DNA of 39,932 nucleotides from SOIA01 sp964346585. Its GTDB lineage: Bacteria; Acidobacteriota; Aminicenantia; Aminicenantales; Aminicenantaceae. Under the pieces are notes generated by a model that was not told the origin of the DNA, did not search any database, and saw only the letters and a program-made list of their open reading frames with translations. Numbering within the stretch: position 1 is the first letter of the stretch; the number at the start of each line of letters is the position of its first letter. Below, piece by piece: positions 16,509 to 23,989 of this stretch. Location of the stretch: assembly GCA_964346585.1 (NCBI GenBank), contig CAYFVQ010000263.1:1-39932 (forward strand), given 5' to 3'. The position numbers and the translations under genes are program-made.

Positions 16509-17090
16509 TTAATCAGTGGTGGCTTTTCCTCTCTGATTATAGGTACTCATGGCTGCCTCCACTCGGCCGGCCAGTATCATCTCCAACGCTTCACTGGCCA
16601 TCTTCAGGCCCTCTTCCAGAGGGACGCCCTCTGTTTCATCAAAACAAGAGAGCACATATTCAACCGCATCCTCTCCGGGAGGCAAAGGGCCTATGCCAAT
16701 TCTCATTCTCGGAAATTCTGTCGTTTCTATTTCCTCAACGATAGATCTCATTCCTTTATGGCTACCTGCGCTTCCTCTTTTTCTGATCCTGATTTCTCCC
16801 AATGGGATATCCAGATCGTCATACACCACAAGAAGCTGCTCGGGCTGAATATTCCTTCCTTCTATTATTCGCTTCACAGCTACTCCGCTGTTGTTCATAT
16901 AAGTCTGAGGCAGCACAAGCATGATCTTCTCATTCTCCCTTTCAACCTCGGCAATTTTCGATGAAAACCTTCTCTTCTTCAGCCTTGTTTCCAATTCTTT
17001 GGCCACACGTCTCACAAAAGTGAACCCGACATTATGCCTGGTCCCAGAATAACGTCTTCCAGGATTTCCCAATCCAACAACGGCCCACAA
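16509..17090 (-). CDS. pth: Peptidyl-tRNA hydrolase
   Basis: A 193-residue enzyme that frees tRNA from stalled peptidyl-tRNA. 'VVGLGNPGRRYSGTRHNVGF' is the family signature with catalytic His 19; 'QTYMNNSG' and 'VVYDDLDIPLGEIRIRKRGSAGSHKG' (in parts) hold the tRNA and peptide binding residues. The start is TTG 17090, with AAGGAG six bases upstream; that site overlaps the rplY stop, and no ATG is available. Follows rplY as in many bacteria. Confidence 0.96.
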   Translation of the reverse strand: MWAVVGLGNPGRRYSGTRHNVGFTFVRRVAKELETRLKKRRFSSKIAEVERENEKIMLVLPQTYMNNSGVAVKRIIEGRNIQPEQLLVVYDDLDIPLGEIRIRKRGSAGSHKGMRSIVEEIETTEFPRMRIGIGPLPPGEDAVEYVLSCFDETEGVPLEEGLKMASEALEMILAGRVEAAMSTYNQRGKATTD

Positions 17091-17093
17091 ACA

Positions 17094-17822
17094 CTACTCC
17101 TTCTTTTTTTCTTCCTTTTTCTCTGTCTTTCCTTTCTCTTCCTCTTTCTTTTCCTCTTTCTGTTCTTCTGTCACTTCTTCTTCGGGTTTCTCCTTCTTGA
17201 TGACTTCAGGTTCTTCCTCTTCACCGATCAGTTCTTCCTCCTCCTCTTCAACTTCTATCTCTTCTTCTTTGGTCGGAACTTCGATGTGGACCAGGATGGA
17301 ATCAGGATCGCTAACCAGCGTAATTTCGTCGGGAACAGTAACTTCTCCGACTTTAAAGGATTGCCGGAGATGAAGTTCGCTTATATCTATCTCAATATGC
17401 TCAGGAATGTCCTTGGGAAGACATTCTATCTCAATTTCTCGGGTGATGAAGTCAACAAACCCTCCTTCGGTCTTGACGCCCACCGATTCTCCCACTGTCA
17501 CCACTGGAACAGATACTCGAACAACCTTATCCATGGCGATCTGAATCAAATCCGCATGAAGGATCTCATCTGTAACAGGATTCCTCTGCAATTCCTTTAT
17601 CATCGCATTCCTTGTCTCTGAATTATACGAGACTTCAAAAACAGTATTCTCGCCTGTCTCAGCTTTTAAAATCTGAAAGAGATCCTTTTTTTCCAGAGTC
17701 AAAGGAACATTGTCATCCTTTGCCCCATAGAGAATGACGGGAATCATCCCGCTTCGTCTCAAGCGACGTGAGGCATTCTTGCCAAAAACATCTCTTTTTT
17801 CACCTTTTATCTTAAAACTCAT
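17094..17822 (-). CDS. rplY: Ribosomal protein bL25 (Ctc/TL5 type) with acidic tail
   Basis: A 242-residue 5S rRNA-binding protein. Residues 1-90 are the L25 domain ('NASRRLRRSGMIPVILYG'), 95-180 the TL5/Ctc C-terminal domain ('VGVKTEGGFVDFITREIEIECLP', in parts), and about 185-242 a Glu/Lys-rich tail of about 55 residues. ATG 17822 has GAGGAGG eight bases upstream; a TTG at 17843 precedes that site and is rejected. Between prs and pth, the standard order. The tail resembles those of bS6 and bL9 nearby. Confidence 0.95.
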   Translation of the reverse strand: MSFKIKGEKRDVFGKNASRRLRRSGMIPVILYGAKDDNVPLTLEKKDLFQILKAETGENTVFEVSYNSETRNAMIKELQRNPVTDEILHADLIQIAMDKVVRVSVPVVTVGESVGVKTEGGFVDFITREIEIECLPKDIPEHIEIDISELHLRQSFKVGEVTVPDEITLVSDPDSILVHIEVPTKEEEIEVEEEEEELIGEEEEPEVIKKEKPEEEVTEEQKEEKKEEEKGKTEKKEEKKKE

Positions 17823-17835
17823 TTTTTCTTCCTCC

Positions 17836-18783
17836 TCAAACAAACAAAGAGCTCACAGAATACCCCTTGTTGATCCTCCGGATGGCCTCTCCAAAAAGAG
17901 CGGCAACAGAGAGGGATACGAATTTATCTGACAATTTCGCATTTTCCTTCAAAGGGATGGAGTTGGTCACGATCAGTTTTTCTAACTCTGAATCATTAAT
18001 TTTTTCAACTGCCTTCCCAGATAAAACAGCATGGCTACAGGCCGCATAGACTTTTTTTGCCCCTTCTCTTTTGAGAGCCTCAACAGTCTGAACAAGAGTT
18101 CCTCCTGTGTCAACCATATCATCCAGTATGACCACGTCGCATCCTTTGACATCTCCGATGACATGAAGGACTTTGGCCTCGTTTGGAGCAGGTCTTCGTT
18201 TATCAATGATCGCCAGCTCTGCAGACATTCTCTTGGCAAAGACCCTGGCTCTCCCCACGCCTCCTGCATCAGGAGAAACCACGGTAAAATCTTCAAGCTC
18301 CAAGTTCTGCATGTAGTTGGCTAATACAGGCGCCGCTCTTAGGTTGTCAACAGGCACAGAGAAAAATCCTTGAATCTGGGGCGAATGGAGGTCCATGGTC
18401 AGTACCCTTGTGGCTCCGGCCGCTTCCAGCAAGTCAGCCATCAGCCGCGCCGTTAAAGGAACCCTGGGTCGATCCTTCCAGTCCTGACGCGCGTAACAAT
18501 AATAGGGGATAACAGCAGTAATCCTCTCAGCTGAGGCTCGCTTGAACGCATCTATCATGATAAGGAGCTCCATCATGTGAAAGTTCGCATCGTTATTTCC
18601 GGATTGGATGACAAATACATCCTCTCCTCTGACATTTTCATCGATATAAAAATGAATTTCCCCATCACTGAACCGATCGAGAACACAGCTTCCCAACTCA
18701 ACCTTCAAGAAATCTGCAATCTCTTGTGACAAAGAAGGATTAGAAGACCCTGCAAATACTTTCATTGTATTTTCTGTTTTCAT
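17836..18783 (-). CDS. prs: Ribose-phosphate pyrophosphokinase (PRPP synthetase)
   Basis: A 315-residue enzyme making PRPP from ribose 5-phosphate and ATP for nucleotide, His and Trp synthesis. 'RFSDGEIHFYIDENVRG', 'YYCYARQDWKDRPRVPLTARL', 'DLHSPQIQGFF', 'IDKRRPAPNEA' and the PRPP loop 'VVILDDMVDTGGTL' are all present. ATG 18783 is preceded by AGGAG; a GTG at 18810 is upstream of it. It lies 37 bases after the tRNA-Gln gene, so it should be co-transcribed with it. Confidence 0.96.
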   Translation of the reverse strand: MKTENTMKVFAGSSNPSLSQEIADFLKVELGSCVLDRFSDGEIHFYIDENVRGEDVFVIQSGNNDANFHMMELLIMIDAFKRASAERITAVIPYYCYARQDWKDRPRVPLTARLMADLLEAAGATRVLTMDLHSPQIQGFFSVPVDNLRAAPVLANYMQNLELEDFTVVSPDAGGVGRARVFAKRMSAELAIIDKRRPAPNEAKVLHVIGDVKGCDVVILDDMVDTGGTLVQTVEALKREGAKKVYAACSHAVLSGKAVEKINDSELEKLIVTNSIPLKENAKLSDKFVSLSVAALFGEAIRRINKGYSVSSLFV

Positions 18784-18820
18784 TCCTTCTCCTCTCATGA
18801 GGGAATTCACTTTTCCTTTC

Positions 18821-18885
<65 letters not shown>

Positions 18886-18895
<10 letters not shown>

Positions 18896-19752
18896 GGCTT
18901 GATATTCCTACCGTATCGCTCTCGAGACAACGTCTCAACGAGTAGCGAGGGAAAGCTCTTTTCGATTTTGTGCAAGGCTTTTTCTGCCTTCTCTCTTTCC
19001 GAAAACAGGCCGAATAAAGCGGAACCCGTTCCACTGACTAAGGACAACTCTGATCCATGGCTCTGGAAAAGGCTCTTAATGGTTCTGAGTTGAGGATGGA
19101 GGCGGAAAACCGTCTCTTCTAACTCGTTCTCTAAAAAACCAAGCTCTCTGCTCTCTAAAAACTTGATAATTTTACTGTCTTTGCTTGGTGAAGTCAAGGA
19201 GAACTGAAGCTGCTCATAGATGGAAGTCGTAGAGATAGACAATTCGGGGAGAACCAGCAAACAGGAGATAGAGGCCATATCGTCCACAGGAGTGATCCTG
19301 TCTCCCCTTGACGTGCCTAAGCACAATCCTCCCTCCAGAAAAAAAGGGACATCGGCTCCCAGCTCCGCTCCAAAATCCATCAATTCTTTTTTCCCCAGTC
19401 CCAGAGCCCAGCACTCATTCAGCGCAGAGAGAGTCATGGCCGCATTGCTGCTTCCTCCTCCCAATCCCTTCCCTGGAGGGATCGATTTGGTGACTTTTAT
19501 CTTGATCCCTTGGGTTATCCGGAAATTTTCTTTCAAGAGAAGGACTGCTTTAAAAATAAGATTATCTTTTCCCCAGGAAATCGTCTGTTCATCTCCCTCA
19601 AGGATAATTCTGTCCTTTGAAAGGGGACGGAACTCTAAAACATCATAGAAATCTATCGTTTGCAGGAGGGTATTCACTTCATGGTAGCCATCATCCCGTT
19701 TTCTGATGACTTCCAATCCCAGGTTGATCTTGGCAAAAGATTTAATTCTCAT
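18886..19752 (-). CDS. ispE: 4-diphosphocytidyl-2-C-methyl-D-erythritol kinase
   Basis: A 288-residue GHMP-family kinase phosphorylating CDP-methylerythritol in the MEP pathway. N-terminal 'SFAKINLGLEVIRKRDDGYHEV' holds the active-site Lys and substrate site; 'IPPGKGLGGGSSNAAMTL' is the ATP-binding GHMP loop; 'LGADVPFFL' carries the catalytic Asp. ATG 19752 overlaps the upstream gene by 11 bases. Its 3' end runs 10 bases into the tRNA-Gln gene: the TAG stop is bases 8-10 of the tRNA. Confidence 0.96.
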
Positions 19753-20491
19753 TGGCCAATATCTTCTCGATCTCTTCCCAGCTGACTCGTTTGTAACTGG
19801 TTAAAAAAGAGAGAGAAAAAGCCTGCTTCTTTTTGGCTGGCCTGTTAAAGTCGACCCGGAGTATCTTCAGGCGTCCTGTGTTCAATGGATGTTGAAAAAT
19901 GAGAATCCGAGGGATATGGGAACCGGAGAGAAATTCTTTGACTTCAAAATGAAGTTTCCCTCTCGTTCCAGCCAGGACTCGCCCCCTTTCGTCTCTTTTC
20001 AGATCCCAGTTTTCCTTGTTTTTCTCTCGACCCATCTCCTGAGCTTTTTCCTCCCATTTTCCATTAATAAGATTGATCATCTCATCCAGGCTCAGTCGAA
20101 ATCCCAGGAAATAGTCTATTATCTCTTCTTCTTCTCCTTCCCAATAAACTTTTTTTTTCGGGACTAAAAAAACCGCTCTCTCCCTGTCAACTATAATTTG
20201 GTAGAGGGTTCTCCCCAATAAAAAATCCGAAACTTCGATTCGTCCCTGGTGAGGAAGCTGAAACAGGAAGGCGAATTTTGACCGGGCAGATCCCTGCTCT
20301 CCTGAAATTCTTAGAGATGCGTGCCCCTCTAATCTTTCAATATTCGAAGGAACAGGTTGGAGAAGAATCCCGGTCGGCCGGCAGCAAATGAGCAATAACA
20401 GAACAAAAGACAGACCTGCTAAAATGAAGAGTCTTCGTGCACAGGAACATCCTGCAGTCTTTGAGTCTGTGCAGCCTTCAACCGGATTCAT
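19742..20491 (-). CDS. LolB-like outer-membrane lipoprotein
   Basis: A 249-residue protein. A basic start and hydrophobic segment (about residues 20-37) end in a lipobox-like 'LLLLICC', so it is probably a lipoprotein. The rest fits the LolB/LolA convex beta-fold: 'LEGHASLRISGEQGSARSKFAF', 'GRIEVSDFLLGRTLYQIIVD', 'LDEMINLINGKW', and late strands 'LKILRVDF'. Similarity to LolB is weak in sequence, but the position directly before ispE-tRNA-Gln-prs is where lolB sits in many proteobacteria. Likely role: receiving lipoproteins at the outer membrane. The Cys-rich first 20 residues are odd, and a later start is possible. Confidence 0.65.
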   Translation of the reverse strand: MNPVEGCTDSKTAGCSCARRLFILAGLSFVLLLLICCRPTGILLQPVPSNIERLEGHASLRISGEQGSARSKFAFLFQLPHQGRIEVSDFLLGRTLYQIIVDRERAVFLVPKKKVYWEGEEEEIIDYFLGFRLSLDEMINLINGKWEEKAQEMGREKNKENWDLKRDERGRVLAGTRGKLHFEVKEFLSGSHIPRILIFQHPLNTGRLKILRVDFNRPAKKKQAFSLSFLTSYKRVSWEEIEKILANEN

Positions 20492-20705
20492 GGCTCTTTA
20501 ACCATCCTGAAGTCAATCATAACAAAGTCAAGCCCTCACAATCTTTCTGGAATTCTCAAATATCTGGCATTCCTTGTTCCCCTTTTTGACAGTCAAGAGA
20601 AAATCCAGAGAGAGGGGTATCCCCGCCGGATTAATCGGGCTCCTTTCTGAATGCAGGATGACAATCAAAGCCTTTTTTCTCTACTTTATTTAATCGCCCC
20701 ACAGG

Positions 20706-21047
20706 TTATTTGTCCTCATCGTCAAGAGAGAATCCATAATCATGGGTCTTTAGTTTCTTCTTTTTCTTTCTTGACGCTCTTCCTTCTTCAGCCTTATCAG
20801 GAGAGGAATCTCGGCTCTGGAAGTCCACCTTCTTTCCTTTTCCCTCCACTTTACGCCTCTTTCCCTCATCAACAAGAGAGAATCCGTAATCTTCTGTTTT
20901 GATCTCTTTGACTCTCTTTTTTCTTCGAAAGAGAGGGTAAAATGGGGACTTCAATCTTTTCCCAAAGCAAGATAGATTGGGATTCAACACTAATAGAAGA
21001 AAGAACGCAACAAAAATGATTAATATCCCATAATATCCCAATTTCAT
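20706..21047 (-). CDS. Small membrane-anchored protein with repeated DYGFSL motif
   Basis: A 113-residue protein of no family I recognise. Residues 3-22 are hydrophobic ('LGYYGILIIFVAFFLLLVLN'), then a very basic linker. A short motif occurs twice: 'IKTEDYGFSLVDEGKR' (about 49-64) and 'LKTHDYGFSLDDEDK' at the extreme C-terminus, joined by a Lys/Glu/Ser-rich stretch. ATG 21047 has GAGGAAT upstream, and a consensus promoter lies 55-83 bases before it. First gene of the run to lolB-like and ispE. N-terminal anchoring with the repeats in the cytoplasm or periplasm cannot be decided. Confidence 0.7.
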   Translation of the reverse strand: MKLGYYGILIIFVAFFLLLVLNPNLSCFGKRLKSPFYPLFRRKKRVKEIKTEDYGFSLVDEGKRRKVEGKGKKVDFQSRDSSPDKAEEGRASRKKKKKLKTHDYGFSLDDEDK

Positions 21048-21101
21048 CTTATTCCTCGAAAGCGCTTGTTATCAAACCTTCCCGAATGAAAACTAAGCTT
21101 A

Positions 21102-21130
21102 ATTATATTCCTGACTCTGGGTTTAGTCAA
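21102..21130 (-). promoter_or_regulatory. Consensus sigma70 promoter
   Basis: On the minus strand TTGACT (21130-21125), 17-base spacer, TATAAT (21107-21102). It gives a leader of about 48 bases before ATG 21047 and is the likely main promoter for the lolB-ispE-tRNA-prs-ribosomal run. Confidence 0.75.
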
Positions 21131-21182
21131 ACAAGTGGGAAGGCGGGGAAAGGGGAGATCGATTTGGGCTGATTTTATTCCG

Positions 21183-21317
21183 TTATTTGGCTTCTTCTTT
21201 GTCTTCCTGAAAATCTGGGATTCTCGCCTTCACCTTTTCTCCCCCGATATAAAATCCAATCACGAAGGCGGCAGACGCGGAAAGGAAGAGAAGAAGAGTT
21301 TTGAAGAGGTCTTTCAT
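21183..21317 (-). CDS. Small membrane protein, 44 aa
   Basis: ATG 21317 is preceded by AGGAAGG five bases upstream and by a promoter-like pair. The product is basic at first (MKDLFK), hydrophobic at residues 7-25 ('TLLLFLSASAAFVIGFYIGG'), then a charged tail of about 19 residues ('EKVKARIPDFQEDKEEAK'). This is the shape of short YtxH-like single-pass proteins, but I do not assign a family. The stop lies 53 bases before the -35 of the promoter for the next gene. Confidence 0.6.
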   Translation of the reverse strand: MKDLFKTLLLFLSASAAFVIGFYIGGEKVKARIPDFQEDKEEAK

Positions 21318-21333
21318 CGTTACCTTCCTCTAA

Positions 21334-21361
21334 ATTTTAACCAAAACAACAAAAAAGTCAA
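21334..21361 (-). promoter_or_regulatory. Predicted sigma70 promoter for the 44-aa gene
   Basis: Minus strand TTGACT (21361-21356), 16-base spacer, TAAAAT (21339-21334). The transcription start would fall only about 10 bases before ATG 21317, so the ribosome site would be at the very 5' end. Confidence 0.5.
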
Positions 21362-21410
21362 TAAATAATGGGATCTGTAGTTTCCACTATTTTTTCATTG
21401 AAAGGAGTCA

Positions 21411-21520
21411 CGTCTTAACATTTAACATTTCTGCAAGAATTTTAGATTGACAGCACTCTCTTTTGATGCTCAATAAAGTCAAAAAAGAGAGAGCATATGG
21501 AAATGTTAAACATGAAGACG
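21411..21520. repeat. Long nested imperfect palindrome
   Basis: Outer arms CGTCTTAACATTTAACATTTC (21411-21431) and its near-complement GAAATGTTAAACATGAAGACG (21500-21520, read in place), inner arms GCACTCTCTTTTGA (21453-21466) and TCAAAAAAGAGAGAGC (21479-21494), loop of 12 bases. It sits just upstream of the promoter for the Memo-AMMECR1 gene. Confidence 0.7.
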
Positions 21521-21542
21521 CAACCCTTTTTGATGATCCAAT

Positions 21543-21571
21543 TTGATTTTTCCCTGTTTTCTTTGTATATT
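21543..21571 (+). promoter_or_regulatory. Predicted sigma70 promoter for the Memo-AMMECR1 gene
   Basis: TTGATT (21543-21548), 17-base spacer, TATATT (21566-21571). The inferred start near 21578 supports translation from ATG 21605 rather than from the ATG at 21497. Confidence 0.6.
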
Positions 21572-21604
21572 CTTCCTGTATCCTCGCAGCAGAGAAACGG
21601 AACA

Positions 21605-23038
21605 ATGAGAAAAAAAACAGCCCTGTCTTTTCTTTCTCTTTTTATCTGCGTCCTCTTTCTCTGGCCGCAAGGAACAAGAAAACCGATTGTGTCCGGGAGT
21701 TTTTATCCGAGTGACGCAGACAAACTTTCCCCACAAATTGATACTTTTCTCCAGAATGTAAAGAGAGATTCTTTTCCCTCCGGAAAAATCTTGGCTCTCA
21801 TCTCCCCCCATGCTGGATATGTCTATTCCGGCCAAGTGGCGGCCCATGCCTACTGCTTGGTTCAAGGTAAAGATTACCAGACAGTAGTCATCATCGGACC
21901 TTCTCATCGACACGGATTCAAGGGCTGTTCTATTTATCCCAAAGGAGCCTACGAGACCCCTCTGGGAACGCTTGAGGTGAACGAAGCTCTGGCCTCAGAA
22001 CTCTCTGAAGCCACAGGGTTTGGATATGTCCCCCAAGTCCATCGACACGAACACTCTATTGAGGTTCAAATCCCTTTCATCCAAAAAGTTCTCCCCAGTG
22101 CAAAAATCGTGCCTGTTCTCATGGGCATTCAATCTGAAAAGACCATAACAACTCTCGCGAAAGCACTCTCAGAAGTTTTGCCCGATAAAAAAGCTCTCGT
22201 CATAGCTTCCACTGACCTCTCTCATTTTTTTCCCAAACAGAAAGCCAACGAAATAGACTCCAACACGGCTTCACTCATCCAGTCATTCGAAACAGATTCT
22301 CTCATCAGAAAGCTCGGCAGGGGAGAGAACATCATGTGCGGAGGAGGTCCGGTTATTTCGACCCTGCTCTATGCACAAAGCCGCGATGAACCAGGAATTG
22401 AGATTCTTCGGTATGCCGACTCCTCAGATGTCGGAGGGCCGCAATCACAAGTTGTGGGATATCTCGCTGCTGTTCTCTATTTCAAAGGCCCTGAATCTAC
22501 TTTCCGCCTTTCTGCAGGAGTGAAAAAAGAACTCCTCCATCTTGCCAGCACAGCCATAAACCACTTCATCAAAGAAAAGAAAGTCATCGATTATAGGACA
22601 CAGAACAAGGATTTACTGACCAAGAAGGGAGCCTTTGTGACTCTTAAAAAGAAAGGTTCTCTCAGGGGTTGCATCGGATTCATTGAGCCTGTCTTCCCTC
22701 TGTATGAAACGATCATCCGGGCTGCCATCTATGCCGCCGTCCAGGACCAGAGGTTTCCTCCCGTAAGAGCGGATGAGCTCAAGGATTTAGAGATTGAAAT
22801 TTCAGTCCTCACCACTCCCCAAAGGATTCATGATCCCCTTCTGATCAAGGTCGGCAAACATGGTTTAATCATATCTCAAGGGGACCACAGAGGAATTCTT
22901 CTGCCGCAGGTCCCTGTTGAAAACAATTGGCCCCGGGAAGAATTCCTCGAACGAGCTTGTTTGAAGGCCGGCCTCCCCAGGAATGCCTGGACATCAGGAG
23001 CAGAGATATATATCTTCGAAGCCATCATATTTCACTAA
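21605..23038 (+). CDS. Exported Memo (AmmeMemoRadiSam B) - AMMECR1 fusion protein
   Basis: A 477-residue two-domain protein. Residues 1-22 look like a signal peptide ('RKKTALSFLSLFICVLFLW'). Residues about 26-295 are a Memo domain with putative metal residues His 69 ('SPHAGYVYSG'), His 101 ('GPSHRHGF'), 'STDLSHF' (204-208) and Cys 245 ('MCGGGP'). Residues about 308-477 are AMMECR1, with 'SLRGCIG' (352-358) and 'QDQRFPPV'. In other genomes these two families occur with a radical-SAM enzyme; none is in this window. The frame is open back to 21497, but the promoter at 21543-21571 and the signal peptide favour ATG 21605. Function of the system is unknown; metal or redox chemistry is inferred. Confidence 0.92.
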   Translation: MRKKTALSFLSLFICVLFLWPQGTRKPIVSGSFYPSDADKLSPQIDTFLQNVKRDSFPSGKILALISPHAGYVYSGQVAAHAYCLVQGKDYQTVVIIGPSHRHGFKGCSIYPKGAYETPLGTLEVNEALASELSEATGFGYVPQVHRHEHSIEVQIPFIQKVLPSAKIVPVLMGIQSEKTITTLAKALSEVLPDKKALVIASTDLSHFFPKQKANEIDSNTASLIQSFETDSLIRKLGRGENIMCGGGPVISTLLYAQSRDEPGIEILRYADSSDVGGPQSQVVGYLAAVLYFKGPESTFRLSAGVKKELLHLASTAINHFIKEKKVIDYRTQNKDLLTKKGAFVTLKKKGSLRGCIGFIEPVFPLYETIIRAAIYAAVQDQRFPPVRADELKDLEIEISVLTTPQRIHDPLLIKVGKHGLIISQGDHRGILLPQVPVENNWPREEFLERACLKAGLPRNAWTSGAEIYIFEAIIFH

Positions 23039-23485
23039 ACCTCTCCTCTTAATGAAGATTCCCTAAGAAAAGGGAGCATTTGTACTCGCTCAATAATTTG
23101 ACAACTTTTTTATAATGTCATGCGAACGGAGTGAAGCAATCTCTTTATGGCGTCATTGCGAGGAACGAAGTGACGTGCCAATCTCATATAAACAAATGCA
23201 TTTTTCCCATATGGGATTGCCACGCTTCGCTCGCAATGACACTTCACCTTCTATATCATTATCAAGAGAGCTTCCTAATTACAGAGCATAAAAAGCATTA
23301 AGCTTTATCTGAAAAATCGAATCGATGCACAATCTTACTTGAGAAGGCTCTTGTATCGCTAAAGCCTTCCCCGATTGAATCTGCCCTCTTCCAAACAGGA
23401 AAACCAGAAAGTGCTTTAATCGTGAGCGTGAATCGTATAAAATTTAAACTTCATAATTGGAGCTTTTCCACCACAGGATAAACGA
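23039..23485. other. Intergenic region dominated by REP-like palindromes
   Basis: No gene is visible. Bases 23088-23240 hold three units of a palindromic repeat. The remaining 245 bases towards the FmdB gene show no clear ORF. A TATAAA at 23436-23441 may be its -10, without a good -35. Confidence 0.6.
23088..23240. repeat. REP-like palindromic repeat cluster
   Basis: Three units: GTCATGCGAACGGAGTGAAG (from 23117), GTCATTGCGAGGAACGAAGT (from 23152) and an inverted unit ending GCTTCGCTCGCAATGAC (to 23240). Units 2 and 3 form a long hairpin around 23190-23205. This GTCATTGCGAG-type sequence is a widespread dispersed element in bacterial genomes. A fourth, degenerate copy is at 5234-5285. Confidence 0.8.
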
Positions 23486-23779
23486 ATGCCACTCTATGAG
23501 TACAAATGCCAAAAATGTGCATCAGTTTATGAAGTTATACAGAAAATCAGTGACTCGCCTCTTACAGAATGTCCGGAGTGCGGCGGGAGGCTGAAAAAAG
23601 TCATAACTGCCCCGGTGATTCAATTCAAAGGCAGCGGCTTTTATATCACTGACTACGCCAAAAAGAAAAAATCAGAGAAGGAAGCCAAGCCCAAAAAGAG
23701 ACAAAAAAGCGATAAGGATAAGAAACACGAAGGGAAGAGCAAGACAGGTTCTGATAAACCTCTCTCTGAAAAAACTTGA
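23486..23779 (+). CDS. FmdB-family zinc-ribbon protein
   Basis: A 97-residue protein. The first 50 residues are a FmdB-type zinc ribbon: 'MPLYEYKCQKC' and 'ECPECGGRLKKVI' give two CxxC pairs, followed by 'FKGSGFYITDYAKK', the usual family ending. The last 40 residues are Lys-rich and probably disordered, like tails seen on other proteins here. Proteins of this family are called regulatory from the fmd operon of Methylophilus, but the function is not established. Stands alone before waaF. Confidence 0.88.
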   Translation: MPLYEYKCQKCASVYEVIQKISDSPLTECPECGGRLKKVITAPVIQFKGSGFYITDYAKKKKSEKEAKPKKRQKSDKDKKHEGKSKTGSDKPLSEKT

Positions 23780-23953
23780 AGAGAGAAGACAACTCGCCTT
23801 TTTCCTGCTTCACCCGAAGAATTTTTTATTTCCAAGGGGAGATATCCATGTATTTTGAAAATGACTTCTTTCCCAGAAAGTCGAGAGAGAAAGCGGGTCG
23901 GGCTCCTTCTTGATTCCAAGCCCAGAAGCCTGCTTGTTTTCCTCCTTCCTCCT

Positions 23954-23982
23954 TTGACAAGATCGAAATTAGTGCATAAAAT
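23954..23982 (+). promoter_or_regulatory. Near-perfect sigma70 promoter, leaderless
   Basis: TTGACA (23954-23959), 17-base spacer, TAAAAT (23977-23982). The expected start point falls at 23989-23990, on the A of ATG 23990, and no Shine-Dalgarno precedes that ATG. Confidence 0.65.
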
Positions 23983-23989
23983 TGTGTTC

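Noticed and set aside
21497..21604. Extra 36 N-terminal codons for the Memo-AMMECR1 protein
   Set aside because: They include the promoter-like pair and the right arm of the palindrome; ATG 21605 begins a normal signal peptide.
23848..23913. 21-codon ORF with AAGGGGAG upstream, before waaF
   Set aside because: Very short, no recognisable content, and it lies upstream of the waaF promoter; chance is likely.
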